Below are positions 26,151-35,767 of a DNA stretch of 64,000 bases, piece after piece. Under the pieces are notes generated by a model. It saw only the letters and a program-made list of their open reading frames with translations, ran no database searches and had not been told where the DNA came from. The position numbers and the translations under genes were made by a program. This stretch comes from Chromatiales bacterium (GTDB taxonomy: Bacteria; Pseudomonadota; Gammaproteobacteria; JAGRGH01), in assembly GCA_020445605.1 (NCBI GenBank), contig JAGRGH010000037.1:1-64000 (forward strand). The letters run 5' to 3'. How positions within the stretch are numbered: the first letter of the stretch is position 1; each line of letters starts with the position of its first letter.

Positions 26151-28664
26151 GAGCGTAACAGATCAGGAAGTGCGCCTTAGCCGGAACTCGGCTGCCGGAC
26201 GACCACATCGGCATCCTGAGCGTAACAGATCAGGAAGTGCGCCTTAGCCGGAACTGCTCGCGCGCACGCTTCAACCTAGGCGATGAGCGTAACAGATCAG
26301 GAAGTGCGCCTTAGCCGGAACGAATGACCCGCTTCACAACGGGCATTCCCAGAGCGTAACAGATCAGGAAGTGCGCCTTAGCCGGAACTTATATCTCCAA
26401 TAGTATAATCGGCCATCTGAGCGTAACAGATCAGGAAGTGCGCCTTAGCCGGAACTGAATCACCAGCAACAGATCAAGTTTGTTCGAGCGTAACAGATCA
26501 GGAAGTGCGCCTTAGCCGGAACGTGGCGCAGCACCTTGCCAATGGCCTGCAAGAGCGTAACAGATCAGGAAGTGCGCCTTAGCCGGAACTTGGACGCATA
26601 CCAAGCCTTCTGCCTTTCCGAGCGTAACAGATCAGGAAGTGCGCCTTAGCCGGAACCCATCCGGGGCGTTGGAGATGGCGGGCGCGGAGCGTAACAGATC
26701 AGGAAGTGCGCCTTAGCCGGAACGTCGGAGCTTCTAACATGCGCCAGACTCGGAGCGTAACAGATCAGGAAGTGCGCCTTAGCCGGAACTGGGTCTGGAT
26801 CACACCATGGTCAAAGGATGAGCGTAACAGATCAGGAAGTGCGCCTTAGCCGGAACCTGGGCAAGTAGCCCTTGCAGCGGCGCATGGAGCGTAACAGATC
26901 AGGAAGTGCGCCTTAGCCGGAACGTAACTCCTTGCCGGGTTTCCGGCGAATGGGAGCGTAACAGATCAGGAAGTGCGCCTTAGCCGGAACTATTGGGTGC
27001 GCTTGACCGCCCGCAGCGCGAGCGTAACAGATCAGGAAGTGCGCCTTAGCCGGAACGGCGCGGGCACGCTTGACGTTTACGTGGCGGAGCGTAACAGATC
27101 AGGAAGTGCGCCTTAGCCGGAACAGGCGCCAGCCGTTGAGAACAAACTGGATTGAGCGTAACAGATCAGGAAGTGCGCCTTAGCCGGAACCGTCATCGAC
27201 CGCACGCCCGCGCAAAATTCGAGCGTAACAGATCAGGAAGTGCGCCTTAGCCGGAACGAGAGTGCTTTGTTTGTCGAGTATCTGAAGGAGCGTAACAGAT
27301 CAGGAAGTGCGCCTTAGCCGGAACCGCCGGAGACGTCCAGCAGCATCCGGAAATGAGCGTAACAGATCAGGAAGTGCGCCTTAGCCGGAACCTCGTCAGT
27401 AAAGCTCCATAGTTGAGGGTCTGAGCGTAACAGATCAGGAAGTGCGCCTTAGCCGGAACCTGCAATTCTTGCTTCGCAGCAGCCAGATGGAGCGTAACAG
27501 ATCAGGAAGTGCGCCTTAGCCGGAACTTACTCCGATTGTTGAATGGCCCGGACTGCGAGCGTAACAGATCAGGAAGTGCGCCTTAGCCGGAACTGGTCGG
27601 ATGGAGGCAGGTGTTCGCAAGCGGAGCGTAACAGATCAGGAAGTGCGCCTTAGCCGGAACACGATGCCGGGGGTATTGTGACGCGCATGAGAGCGTAACA
27701 GATCAGGAAGTGCGCCTTAGCCGGAACGCGTCGCTGCTCATCGTGTATGGCAGGTTCGAGCGTAACAGATCAGGAAATGCGCCTTAGCCGGAACATGATC
27801 GAGTTGAACTCTTCCGCGCGGACGGAGCGTAACAGATCAGGAAGTGCGCCTTAGCCGGAACTCAACTGCATCGAGCAGGTCAGCGAGCGGCGAGCGTAAC
27901 AGATCAGGAAGTGCGCCTTAGCCGGAACTTCCTGCACGATCGCGCGCCAGCGCTCGCGGAGCGTAACAGATCAGGAAGTGCGCCTTAGCCGGAACCATCG
28001 TCGTCAGTTACGATGGCGACACTCTGAGCGTAACAGATCAGGAAGTGCGCCTTAGCCGGAACCGTGGCGGCATCGGTGCATGTAACCGCGCAGAGCGTAA
28101 CAGATCAGGAAGTGCGCCTTAGCCGGAACTCCGGCATGATGATGCCGGCGTCGGTCTGGGAGCGTAACAGATCAGGAAGTGCGCCTTAGCCGGAACATAC
28201 ATGTGCACGAGTGTAGTGCAGAGCCTGAGCGTAACAGATCAGGAAGTGCGCCTTAGCCGGAACACCGACGGCTTGGCCCTCGTGACTGCCATCGAGCGTA
28301 ACAGATCAGGAAGTGCGCCTTAGCCGGAACAACGTCGTCGTAGAGGAAGAATTGCCTGCCGAGCGTAACAGATCAGGAAGTGCGCCTTAGCCGGAACTGG
28401 TCCTCGGTTGATGGGCCGGCGCATTGGAGCGTAACAGATCAGGAAGTGCGCCTTAGCCGGAACTTGTCGGCCGTGGGCATGGTGTTTCGTTGGGAGCGTA
28501 ACAGATCAGGAAGTGCGCCTTAGCCGGAACTCCCCATGGATTCTCCTCGTCGTTGTTGATGAGCGTAACAGATCAGGAAGTGCGCCTTAGCCGGAACGTG
28601 CCCGAGAATGCCCGCCGGAGCTGGAAAGAGCGTAACAGATCAGGAAGTGCGCCTTAGCCGGAAC
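26151..28664 (-). CRISPR. CRISPR array: 38 repeats of 37 bp, 37 spacers
   Basis: Repeats start at 26151 and recur every 67 bp up to 28628. On the plus strand they begin GAGCGTAACAGATC and end CCTTAGCCGGAAC. All copies are identical except the 25th (27758), which has A for G at position 20. Spacers are 30 nt, except three of 29 (following the repeats at 26687, 26954 and 28361) and one of 31 (following 27355). All 37 spacers differ from each other. The direction is called minus because the reverse complement starts with GTT, the tracrRNA anti-repeat pairs with that strand, and a terminator lies at the cas2 end. No degenerate end repeat is seen. The repeat sense 3' end TGTTACGCT resembles an extended -10, as in Neisseria arrays, so repeats may carry their own promoters. 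Confidence 0.99.
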
Positions 28665-28954
28665 TAATCTCGCGACCGTTTCTTCGGCAGGTCGGAAGTC
28701 GCCGCCAATATGGCGTCCAGGCGCGCAAGCATCTCGGTGGCGGAGACATAGTCGCAGCTCTCTAGTCCGGCCTTGTCGAGCGCAAGCCCGCGCGCAATAA
28801 ACTCGCGTTGCGCTTTGCGCCGGTCAATGTTCAGTCGCATGGACTCCCGCACAAAATCAGAGAGTGGTTCGCCTGCGTTCAATACGGGTTCTGCGCGATC
28901 GCGCAGTTCCATGAAAACGTGGAGTGGGTAAAGCGTCCAGTCTTTCACAGGCAA
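28664..28954 (-). CDS. Ribbon-helix-helix-like antitoxin/repressor family protein abutting the array
   Basis: 96 aa. The central part, LSDFVRESMRLNIDRRKAQREFIARGLA, followed by DYVSATEMLARLDAIL, resembles the small RHH (ParD or YlcI/YnfO-like) proteins that act as antitoxins or repressors. The start is a TTG at 28954; an ATG at 28912 would give 82 aa but remove the first predicted strand. Its TAG stop uses the last base of the adjacent CRISPR repeat (28664), so there is no spacer DNA between gene and array. It lies 14 bp after the PIN toxin gene on the same strand and would be transcribed with it into the array. No separate partner toxin is seen for it. Confidence 0.72.
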   Translation of the reverse strand: MPVKDWTLYPLHVFMELRDRAEPVLNAGEPLSDFVRESMRLNIDRRKAQREFIARGLALDKAGLESCDYVSATEMLARLDAILAATSDLPKKRSRD

Positions 28955-28968
28955 TTCCGAATGAGGCT

Positions 28969-29355
28969 CTAGACGATTCGCACATTCGCAGAATAGGCGC
29001 CCAGCCGTGCGTCGCTGGTCAGCAACAGCACGCCCGCGGTTTCGGCCTGCGCAACGAGCATGCGGTCAAATGGATCGCGGTGGACAGGCGCGAGTCGCCC
29101 AACCGCGATGGCGTGTGCACTTGTGACACCCAGCTCGGCGTAGCCATTGTCGAGAAGACATCTGCGCAGTACCCCGGTGTCGACCTGAAAGTCCGGCCGA
29201 CCGAGACCGTTTTTGATCACGATCTCCCAGATACTTGCGGCGCTGAAGTGCAAGGCATTGCTTTCATCTTCAATGAAGCCCCTCGCTTCGCCCGACAACC
29301 GTGCGGGATCGCCCGCCGACCAGAGCAGCAGATGGGTATCGAGCAGGAGGTTCAC
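28969..29355 (-). CDS. PIN-domain ribonuclease toxin (VapC-type)
   Basis: 128-aa PIN-domain protein. The acidic metal-binding residues are visible: LLDTHLLLW (first Asp), a conserved Glu in IWEIVIK, and HRDPFDRMLVAQA plus TSDARL (later Asps). Such toxins cleave tRNA, rRNA or mRNA when freed from their antitoxin. The GTG start overlaps the antitoxin stop (GTGA), the usual order of antitoxin first. It belongs to the subgroup paired with Phd/YefM-type antitoxins. Confidence 0.91.
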   Translation of the reverse strand: MNLLLDTHLLLWSAGDPARLSGEARGFIEDESNALHFSAASIWEIVIKNGLGRPDFQVDTGVLRRCLLDNGYAELGVTSAHAIAVGRLAPVHRDPFDRMLVAQAETAGVLLLTSDARLGAYSANVRIV

Positions 29356-29597
29356 GTGGAAGCGTTGAAGATATCTTCTATTTCGGACTCGCCCATGCGG
29401 TCGAAGTCGTCCGGCACCGAGATCTGCCCCGCCAGGAATCCGGTTCTCCGTTGCTCCGAGGCCGTCGGTGCATCGAGCGCCACCACCTTCACAAGTGGTT
29501 TGCCGGCCTTTGCGATCACGAACGGTTCGCCTTTCGCGGCTTTGTCGACCAGCCGTGAAAGGTGCGTTTTCGCGTCGTGAATGTTGAAGGTTTCCAT
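29352..29597 (-). CDS. Phd/YefM-family antitoxin
   Basis: 81 aa. The N-terminal DNA-binding half is typical: FNIHDAKTHLSRLVDKAAKGEPFVIA, then KAGKPLVKVVAL. The C-terminal tail (DDFDRMGESEIEDIF) should wrap and neutralise the PIN toxin encoded next. It starts the minus-strand unit that runs through the PIN and RHH-like genes toward the CRISPR array. It is expected to autorepress at the palindrome just upstream. Confidence 0.9.
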   Translation of the reverse strand: METFNIHDAKTHLSRLVDKAAKGEPFVIAKAGKPLVKVVALDAPTASEQRRTGFLAGQISVPDDFDRMGESEIEDIFNAST

Positions 29598-29610
29598 TGC
29601 CGGTCCAGTC

Positions 29611-29631
29611 AGACTAAGTCTTGTTAGTTTA
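29611..29631 (-). promoter_or_regulatory. Candidate toxin-antitoxin promoter and operator
   Basis: A perfect 5-bp inverted repeat AGACT-A-AGTCT lies at 29611-29621, 14 bp before the antitoxin start. On the minus strand TAAACT (29626-29631) could be its -10. A repressor bound to the palindrome would sit just downstream of it. Assignment is by position and symmetry only. Confidence 0.45.
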
Positions 29632-29670
29632 GTTCAATAGATCGGTTTTCGCCAAGGCTTTTGGATTGGC

Positions 29671-31661
<1,991 letters not shown>

Positions 31662-31665
<4 letters not shown>

Positions 31666-32981
31666 GCGCCGGCTCCCGTGATGACCCGCTCGACCAGCAC
31701 TGCGCCGCCCTGTCCGCCACCGATGCACAGGCTCGCGATACCGCGCCTGGCCTCGTTGCGCGCCAGGACCTGCAACAAATGCAGCACGATGCGCGCGCCG
31801 GTCGCGCCGACCGGATGGCCGAGCGCTATCGCGCCGCCGTCGACATTGAGTTTCGCAGGATCAATCGCGCCGGGCGGAGAATCGAGACCCAGTTCTGTCC
31901 TGCACCACTGGGCATCGTTCCACGCCGCCTGACAGGCGAGCACCTGGGCGGCGAAGGCCTCGTTGATCTCCCAGAAGTCGATGTCGTCGCGCGCGAGTGC
32001 GTGACGCGCGAGCAGCGGCGCCATCGCATACGCGGGGCCCAGGCCCATGATCGACGGGTCGAGCGCGGCCCATTGCACGTCGACAAGGCGACCGAGTACG
32101 GGCAGCCCGTGGCGGGCGACGGCCTCGGCGCTCGCGAGCAGCATCAGGCAGGCGCCGTCGGTGATCTGCGAGCTGTTGCCGGGGGTGACGTGGCCGGCGG
32201 GTTTGTCGAAAAACGGCTTGAGTTTCGCGAGCATCTCCACGCTGGAATCGCGACGCAGGCCGTCGTCGGCTGCGTAAAGATTGCCGCGGGTGTCGTAGAC
32301 CGGGGTGAGTTCGGCGTCGAAGTGTCCGCCGTCGGCCGCGGCCGCGACGCGCCCGTGGCTTTCGACCGAGAACTCGTCCATCTGCTGGCGCGTGATGCCG
32401 AACATCCAAGCGATCTTCTCGGCGGTCTGGCCCATGTTCAGCCCAACGACCGGATCGCGCAGCCCGCGTAACAGGCCGATGACGGGCGCGAGAAACGCCG
32501 GGCGCAGGCTGCCGATGGTCGCCACGCGCTGGCCGAACGAACGCGCGGTGTTCCAGCGACCGAGCCAGCTGACCATGCGTTCGCCCAGCACGACCGGTGC
32601 ATGGCTCATCGCCTCGGCACCGCCGGCGAGCACCAGATCGGCGCGGCCGGTGGCGATGTCCTTCGCGGCGGAATCGAGCGCCTGCATGCCCGAGGCGCAG
32701 TTGCGCGCCACGGTCCACGCCGGGGTTCGTTCACTCAGGCCGAGCCGCAGCGCCACGATGCGACCGATGTTGGCTTCGTCCACGGTCGGGCCGACGCAGC
32801 CGACGATGACTTCGTCGAACGCGTCGGGGGCCAGTTCGTGGCGCAACAGCAGGGCGCGTCCACAGGCGACGGCGAGGTCCGCGGCGTGGAAGGGTCCGGG
32901 CCCGGTACGGGCCTTCAGGAACGGCGTGCGTGCGCCGTCGACGATGAACACGTCGCGGCCGGAAAGCGCGCTCTCGGACAT
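31662..32981 (-). CDS. fadI: Acetyl-CoA C-acyltransferase (FadI-like thiolase)
   Basis: 439-aa beta subunit of the fatty acid oxidation complex, cleaving 3-ketoacyl-CoA. The nucleophile is in VARNCASGMQALDSA. The C-terminal His and Cys blocks are NEAFAAQVLACQ, GGAIALGHPVGATGAR and LCIGGGQGGA. The length is close to FadI rather than the shorter FadA. Thiolase is encoded first and its stop overlaps the FadJ-like start, so the two subunits are made together. A divergent TetR gene lies 110 bp upstream and could regulate it. Confidence 0.92.
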
Positions 32982-33056
32982 CGAGGCACTCCGTGGGGCG
33001 GGTGCGGAGACTCTAGCAGAAATGCCCGCGGTGTCCGGTCCCGGCCACTCGCGCGC

Positions 33057-33084
33057 TTGACTTGACTGAACGGTCCACTATACT
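33057..33084 (+). promoter_or_regulatory. tetR promoter with overlapping operator-like site
   Basis: TTGACT (33057-33062) and TATACT (33079-33084) are 16 bp apart, a good sigma-70 promoter ending 8 bp before the tetR ATG. Between the boxes, 33062-33077 reads TTGACT-GAAC-GGTCCA, a degenerate version of the exact NemR-type palindrome found upstream of the tusA gene. This suggests autorepression. Confidence 0.65.
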
Positions 33085-33091
33085 GGCGCCC

Positions 33092-33703
33092 ATGACGGCG
33101 AGCGGCGAAACACGTCAGCGCATCCTGGAGAGCGCGCGGGATCTGATCTACTCGCGCAGCTATGCCGATGTCGGCGTGGCCGAAATCTGCGAGCGCGCGG
33201 ACGTGCGCAAGGGCAGCTTCTATCACTTTTTCCCGTCGAAGCAGGAACTCACACTCGCGGTCATGGACGCGTTCTTCGCGGAGTTCAAGGAACGCATCCT
33301 GTCGCGCGCGTTCCAGCCCGACATCCCGCCGCTCGCGCGCATCGTGCGCCTGTTGCAGCTCGGCTATGAATTTCAGAAGGAACTCGCGGACGCGATGGGC
33401 CATACGCTGGGTTGTCCGTTCGGCAACCTGGCCAGCGAGCGCAGTACGCAGGATGAAGCGATTCGCGTGAAGGCCGACGCGATCTTCGCGCGTATGGAGC
33501 AGCAGCTGACCGCGACCCTGCACGAGGCCGCCGGGCGGGGCGAGATCGGTCCGGAGGTGGATGTCGAGTCCACGGCGCTGGCGATGTTCGCGATGATCGA
33601 GGGGCTGATGTTGCGTGCCAAGACGCGCAACGATCCGGAGCTGATTCGCCAGCTCGGGCCGACGGTCGCGGATATCCGCGTGCTGCGTGCGCCGCCCGCC
33701 TGA
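33092..33703 (+). CDS. TetR-family regulator, NemR/AcuR-like
   Basis: 203 aa. The N-terminal helix-turn-helix is clear (GVAEICERADVRKGSFYHFFPSKQEL). The ligand domain has a Cys in TLGCPFGNLASE at the position of the redox-sensing Cys106 of E. coli NemR, which reacts with electrophiles and chlorine species. NemR binds TAGACC-N4-GGTCTA, and exactly that sequence lies 36 bp after this gene, in front of tusA. The regulator thus probably represses itself and the downstream sulfur-transfer genes in the absence of an electrophile. The inducer is unknown. The ATG at 33092 follows the promoter closely; upstream in-frame codons would overlap the promoter. Confidence 0.88.
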   Translation: MTASGETRQRILESARDLIYSRSYADVGVAEICERADVRKGSFYHFFPSKQELTLAVMDAFFAEFKERILSRAFQPDIPPLARIVRLLQLGYEFQKELADAMGHTLGCPFGNLASERSTQDEAIRVKADAIFARMEQQLTATLHEAAGRGEIGPEVDVESTALAMFAMIEGLMLRAKTRNDPELIRQLGPTVADIRVLRAPPA

Positions 33704-33738
33704 GGGATGCGGGTACGAAAAAAAATTTTCCCCGAGGT

Positions 33739-33764
33739 TAGACCGACCGGTCTACTTGTATTTT
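33739..33764 (+). promoter_or_regulatory. Exact NemR-type operator in the tusA promoter
   Basis: TAGACC-GACC-GGTCTA at 33739-33754 matches the E. coli NemR box (TAGACC-N4-GGTCTA) at every fixed base. A possible -10, TATTTT, follows at 33759-33764. The ribosome-binding site GGAGG lies about 8 bp before the tusA ATG. Confidence 0.8.
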
Positions 33765-33784
33765 CGATCAACGGAGGCTGACCA

Positions 33785-34027
33785 ATGCAGACCACGACCC
33801 GAACCCTGGACGCGCGCGGACTGAACTGTCCGCTGCCGATCCTGCGCACGCGCAAGCTGCTGGCCCAACTTGCGGCGGGCGAGACGTTGACGATCCTCGC
33901 GACCGACCCCGGATCAGTCCGCGATATGGAGGCCTTCTGCGGCCAGACCGGCAACGCCCTGGTCAGCTCTGAATCGTCGGACGACGGCTTTCGTTTTGTG
34001 ATCCGCAAACCCGAGGTGTCGGCATGA
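33785..34027 (+). CDS. TusA-family sulfur carrier
   Basis: 80-aa TusA-like protein. The active-site motif C-P-L-P occurs in LDARGLNCPLPILRTRK; the Cys carries persulfide sulfur. A second Cys is in MEAFCGQTG. In E. coli TusA relays sulfur for tRNA thiolation and molybdopterin; in sulfur oxidisers TusA with DsrE-type proteins moves sulfane sulfur toward oxidation. The 4-bp overlap with a DsrE2-like gene favours the second type of role. It is the first gene of the unit controlled by the NemR-type operator. Confidence 0.92.
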   Translation: MQTTTRTLDARGLNCPLPILRTRKLLAQLAAGETLTILATDPGSVRDMEAFCGQTGNALVSSESSDDGFRFVIRKPEVSA

Positions 34028-34632
34028 ACGCGCCCGTGCAATTGCCCGACGGTATTGCGGTCGACGATCTCGAACAATGGTTCGATCGCCGCTTCGACGC
34101 GCGCATGGCCGAGCGCGACGCGGCCCGCGTGCCGTCGATGACGATCATTGCGACCAAGGGCACGCTGGATATGGCGTATCCGCCGCTGATTCTTGCTTCG
34201 ACCGCGGCCGCGCTGGGTTGGGAGGTGTCCATCTTCTGCACCTTCTACGGACTTTCACTGCTCAAGCGCGATCTGGACCTGAAGGTCACACCGCTCGGCA
34301 ATCCGGCCATGCCCATGAAGCTTCCCGTCGGACCGGCCTGGCTGCGCAATCGTGAGCTGAACATTCCGACCAGCGTCATGGCCGTGTTGCCCGGCTTCGA
34401 AAAGGCAGCGGGCGCTATGTTCCGCAAGGGGCTTGCCGCAAAGGGAGTCGCGAGTCTTGAGGAACTGCGCGAGCTGTCGATCGAGGCGGGCGTGCGCTTC
34501 GTGGCCTGTCAGATGACCGTCGATCTGTTCGGCTGGTCGCGCGGCGAGTTCATTGACGAGGTTGCGGACTGGATCGGTGCGGCGAGCTTTCTGCCCGTCG
34601 CGCTGACCGCCGACGTGAATCTCTTTGTATGA
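34024..34632 (+). CDS. DsrE/DsrF/DrsH-like protein (DsrE2-type)
   Basis: 202-aa protein of the DsrE superfamily. The core begins with MTIIATKGTLDMAYPPLILASTAAALG, then SIFCTFYGLSLL. A conserved Cys sits late in GVRFVACQMTVDLFGW, the position of the sulfur-binding Cys in DsrE-type proteins. Hydrophobic stretches around VSIFCTFYGLSLL fit the membrane-associated DsrE2 group. Such proteins are encoded with TusA and rhodanese in sulfur oxidisers; no rhodanese or hdr gene is in this window. It overlaps tusA and the next gene by 4 bp each. Confidence 0.88.
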   Translation: MNAPVQLPDGIAVDDLEQWFDRRFDARMAERDAARVPSMTIIATKGTLDMAYPPLILASTAAALGWEVSIFCTFYGLSLLKRDLDLKVTPLGNPAMPMKLPVGPAWLRNRELNIPTSVMAVLPGFEKAAGAMFRKGLAAKGVASLEELRELSIEAGVRFVACQMTVDLFGWSRGEFIDEVADWIGAASFLPVALTADVNLFV

Positions 34633-35123
34633 ACGCCGTATCCACCAACAACGAAACGCGTTTGCGCCTGCGCATGGTGCCGCCGGCGTGGCTGGCCTTG
34701 TTTGCAGCATCCGCGTACGTACTGAACCGCCTGCTGCCGATGCCGTTGGCATGGCAGATGTTCCTTGCGCAATGGCCGCTGCACGAGGCCGCCGTGGTCT
34801 TGTGGATCGGGGCCGGAACACTGGTCGCCTGGGCCGCGGGCCTGTTCCTGCGCGCGGGGACCACCATTCATCCGCATGGCGAGAGCGATGCCCTTGTGGT
34901 CAGTGGCCCTTACCGCTTTACGCGCAACCCGATGTACGTCGCGATGACGGCCGCCCTGACCGGGTGGGCGCTGTGGCTCGCCACACCGATGGCGTTGCCG
35001 CTGATTCCGGCGTTCATGTGGGTTCTCACACGGCGTCATATTCGTTTCGAGGAACAAAGACTCACAGAGCGTTTTGGTGCGGCGTATCGCGACTACCGCA
35101 GTCAGGTGCGCCGCTGGTTGTAA
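34629..35123 (+). CDS. ICMT-like integral membrane methyltransferase family protein
   Basis: 164 aa with four to five predicted membrane helices (LALFAASAYVLNRLL, VLWIGAGTLVAWAAGLFL, MTAALTGWALWLA, LPLIPAFMWVL). The family block VVSGPYRFTRNPMYVAM, followed by FEEQRLTERFGAAYRDY, is the SAM-binding signature of the isoprenylcysteine-carboxyl-methyltransferase-like superfamily. Bacterial members act on varied or unknown substrates. It is the third gene of the tusA unit, overlapping dsrE2 by 4 bp. Confidence 0.86.
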   Translation: MNAVSTNNETRLRLRMVPPAWLALFAASAYVLNRLLPMPLAWQMFLAQWPLHEAAVVLWIGAGTLVAWAAGLFLRAGTTIHPHGESDALVVSGPYRFTRNPMYVAMTAALTGWALWLATPMALPLIPAFMWVLTRRHIRFEEQRLTERFGAAYRDYRSQVRRWL

Positions 35124-35147
35124 TTTTCTTCCGAGGAGACCGCCAAC

Positions 35148-35684
35148 ATGGCATTGATCGAAACTGTGGACCCTGCCAGCGCCGATGGCCTGCTGGCTGA
35201 AATCTACGCCGACATTTCCGGCATGATCGGTTTCGTACCGAACGCCGTTCGTCTCGACAGCATCAACCCGGATCATCTCGCGCGGCACTGGGCCGAGATC
35301 AAGGAAGCGATGCAGCATCCGAGTCTATCGCAGCCGCTGTTCGCGACGATTCGGCTGCTGGCGTCGGAAATGGAGCGCTGCGAGTACTGCGTGGGGCTGA
35401 ACGCCGGCATGCTCATGCAGATGTGCAAGCTGGATGTGGACGCCGTCAACGCGATCAAGGCCGATCCGGATGCGGCGCCGCTGGACGGGAGGGAAAGCGC
35501 ATTGCTGCGTTTCGTGATGAAGGCGCTGAAGGATTCCAACTCGACCGATGCCGCCGATATTCAGGTGCTGCGCGATGCCGGGCTCAGCGATCGCGAGATC
35601 TTCGATGCACTGGCTCATGGCGCCCAGCAGATCGCGGCCGATATCATCCTGAACGCCTTCAAGGTCGATCCCGACCTGCACTGA
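35148..35684 (+). CDS. Carboxymuconolactone decarboxylase / AhpD-like protein
   Basis: 178-aa all-helical protein of the CMD family. The redox motif is CEYC in MERCEYCVGLNAGM, with a downstream His absent from the classic AhpD spacing, so peroxidase activity is likely but not certain. The region LSDREIFDALAHGAQQIAADIILNAF is the usual C-terminal helix pair. A 24-bp gap with AGGAG separates it from the methyltransferase, so it is the fourth gene of the NemR-box unit. A thiol peroxidase role would suit an electrophile-responsive regulator; that link is inference. Confidence 0.82.
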   Translation: MALIETVDPASADGLLAEIYADISGMIGFVPNAVRLDSINPDHLARHWAEIKEAMQHPSLSQPLFATIRLLASEMERCEYCVGLNAGMLMQMCKLDVDAVNAIKADPDAAPLDGRESALLRFVMKALKDSNSTDAADIQVLRDAGLSDREIFDALAHGAQQIAADIILNAFKVDPDLH

Positions 35685-35698
35685 GCCTTGTCGGTCGT

Positions 35699-35713
35699 GG
35701 GACAGGACACTAG
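35699..35713. mobile_element. Solitary remnant of the MITE terminal repeat with CTAG
   Basis: Fifteen bases, GGGACAGGACACTAG, are identical to the right end plus target duplication of the MITE at 48131-48390. No matching left end is found nearby, so this is probably a scar of a lost copy. It lies in the short gap between the CMD gene and the convergent permease. Confidence 0.55.
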
Positions 35714-35767
35714 GCATCTCGCAGCTCTGGCGAACCGCGCTGGTTTGATCCTAGGTTCCGTTATGGA

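Noticed and set aside
28127-28160. Spacer near 28130 (CCGGCATGATGATGCCGG core) as self-targeting the fadJ-like gene near 29805
   Set aside because: Only scattered identity over about 19 bases (ATGCCGGC shared); that is chance level in GC-rich DNA. No convincing spacer match to this window was found by eye.
26218-28627. AT-rich TATAAT-like string inside a spacer near 26400 as a promoter
   Set aside because: It occurs in one spacer only, has no partner -35 at a sensible distance, and is best read as foreign protospacer sequence.
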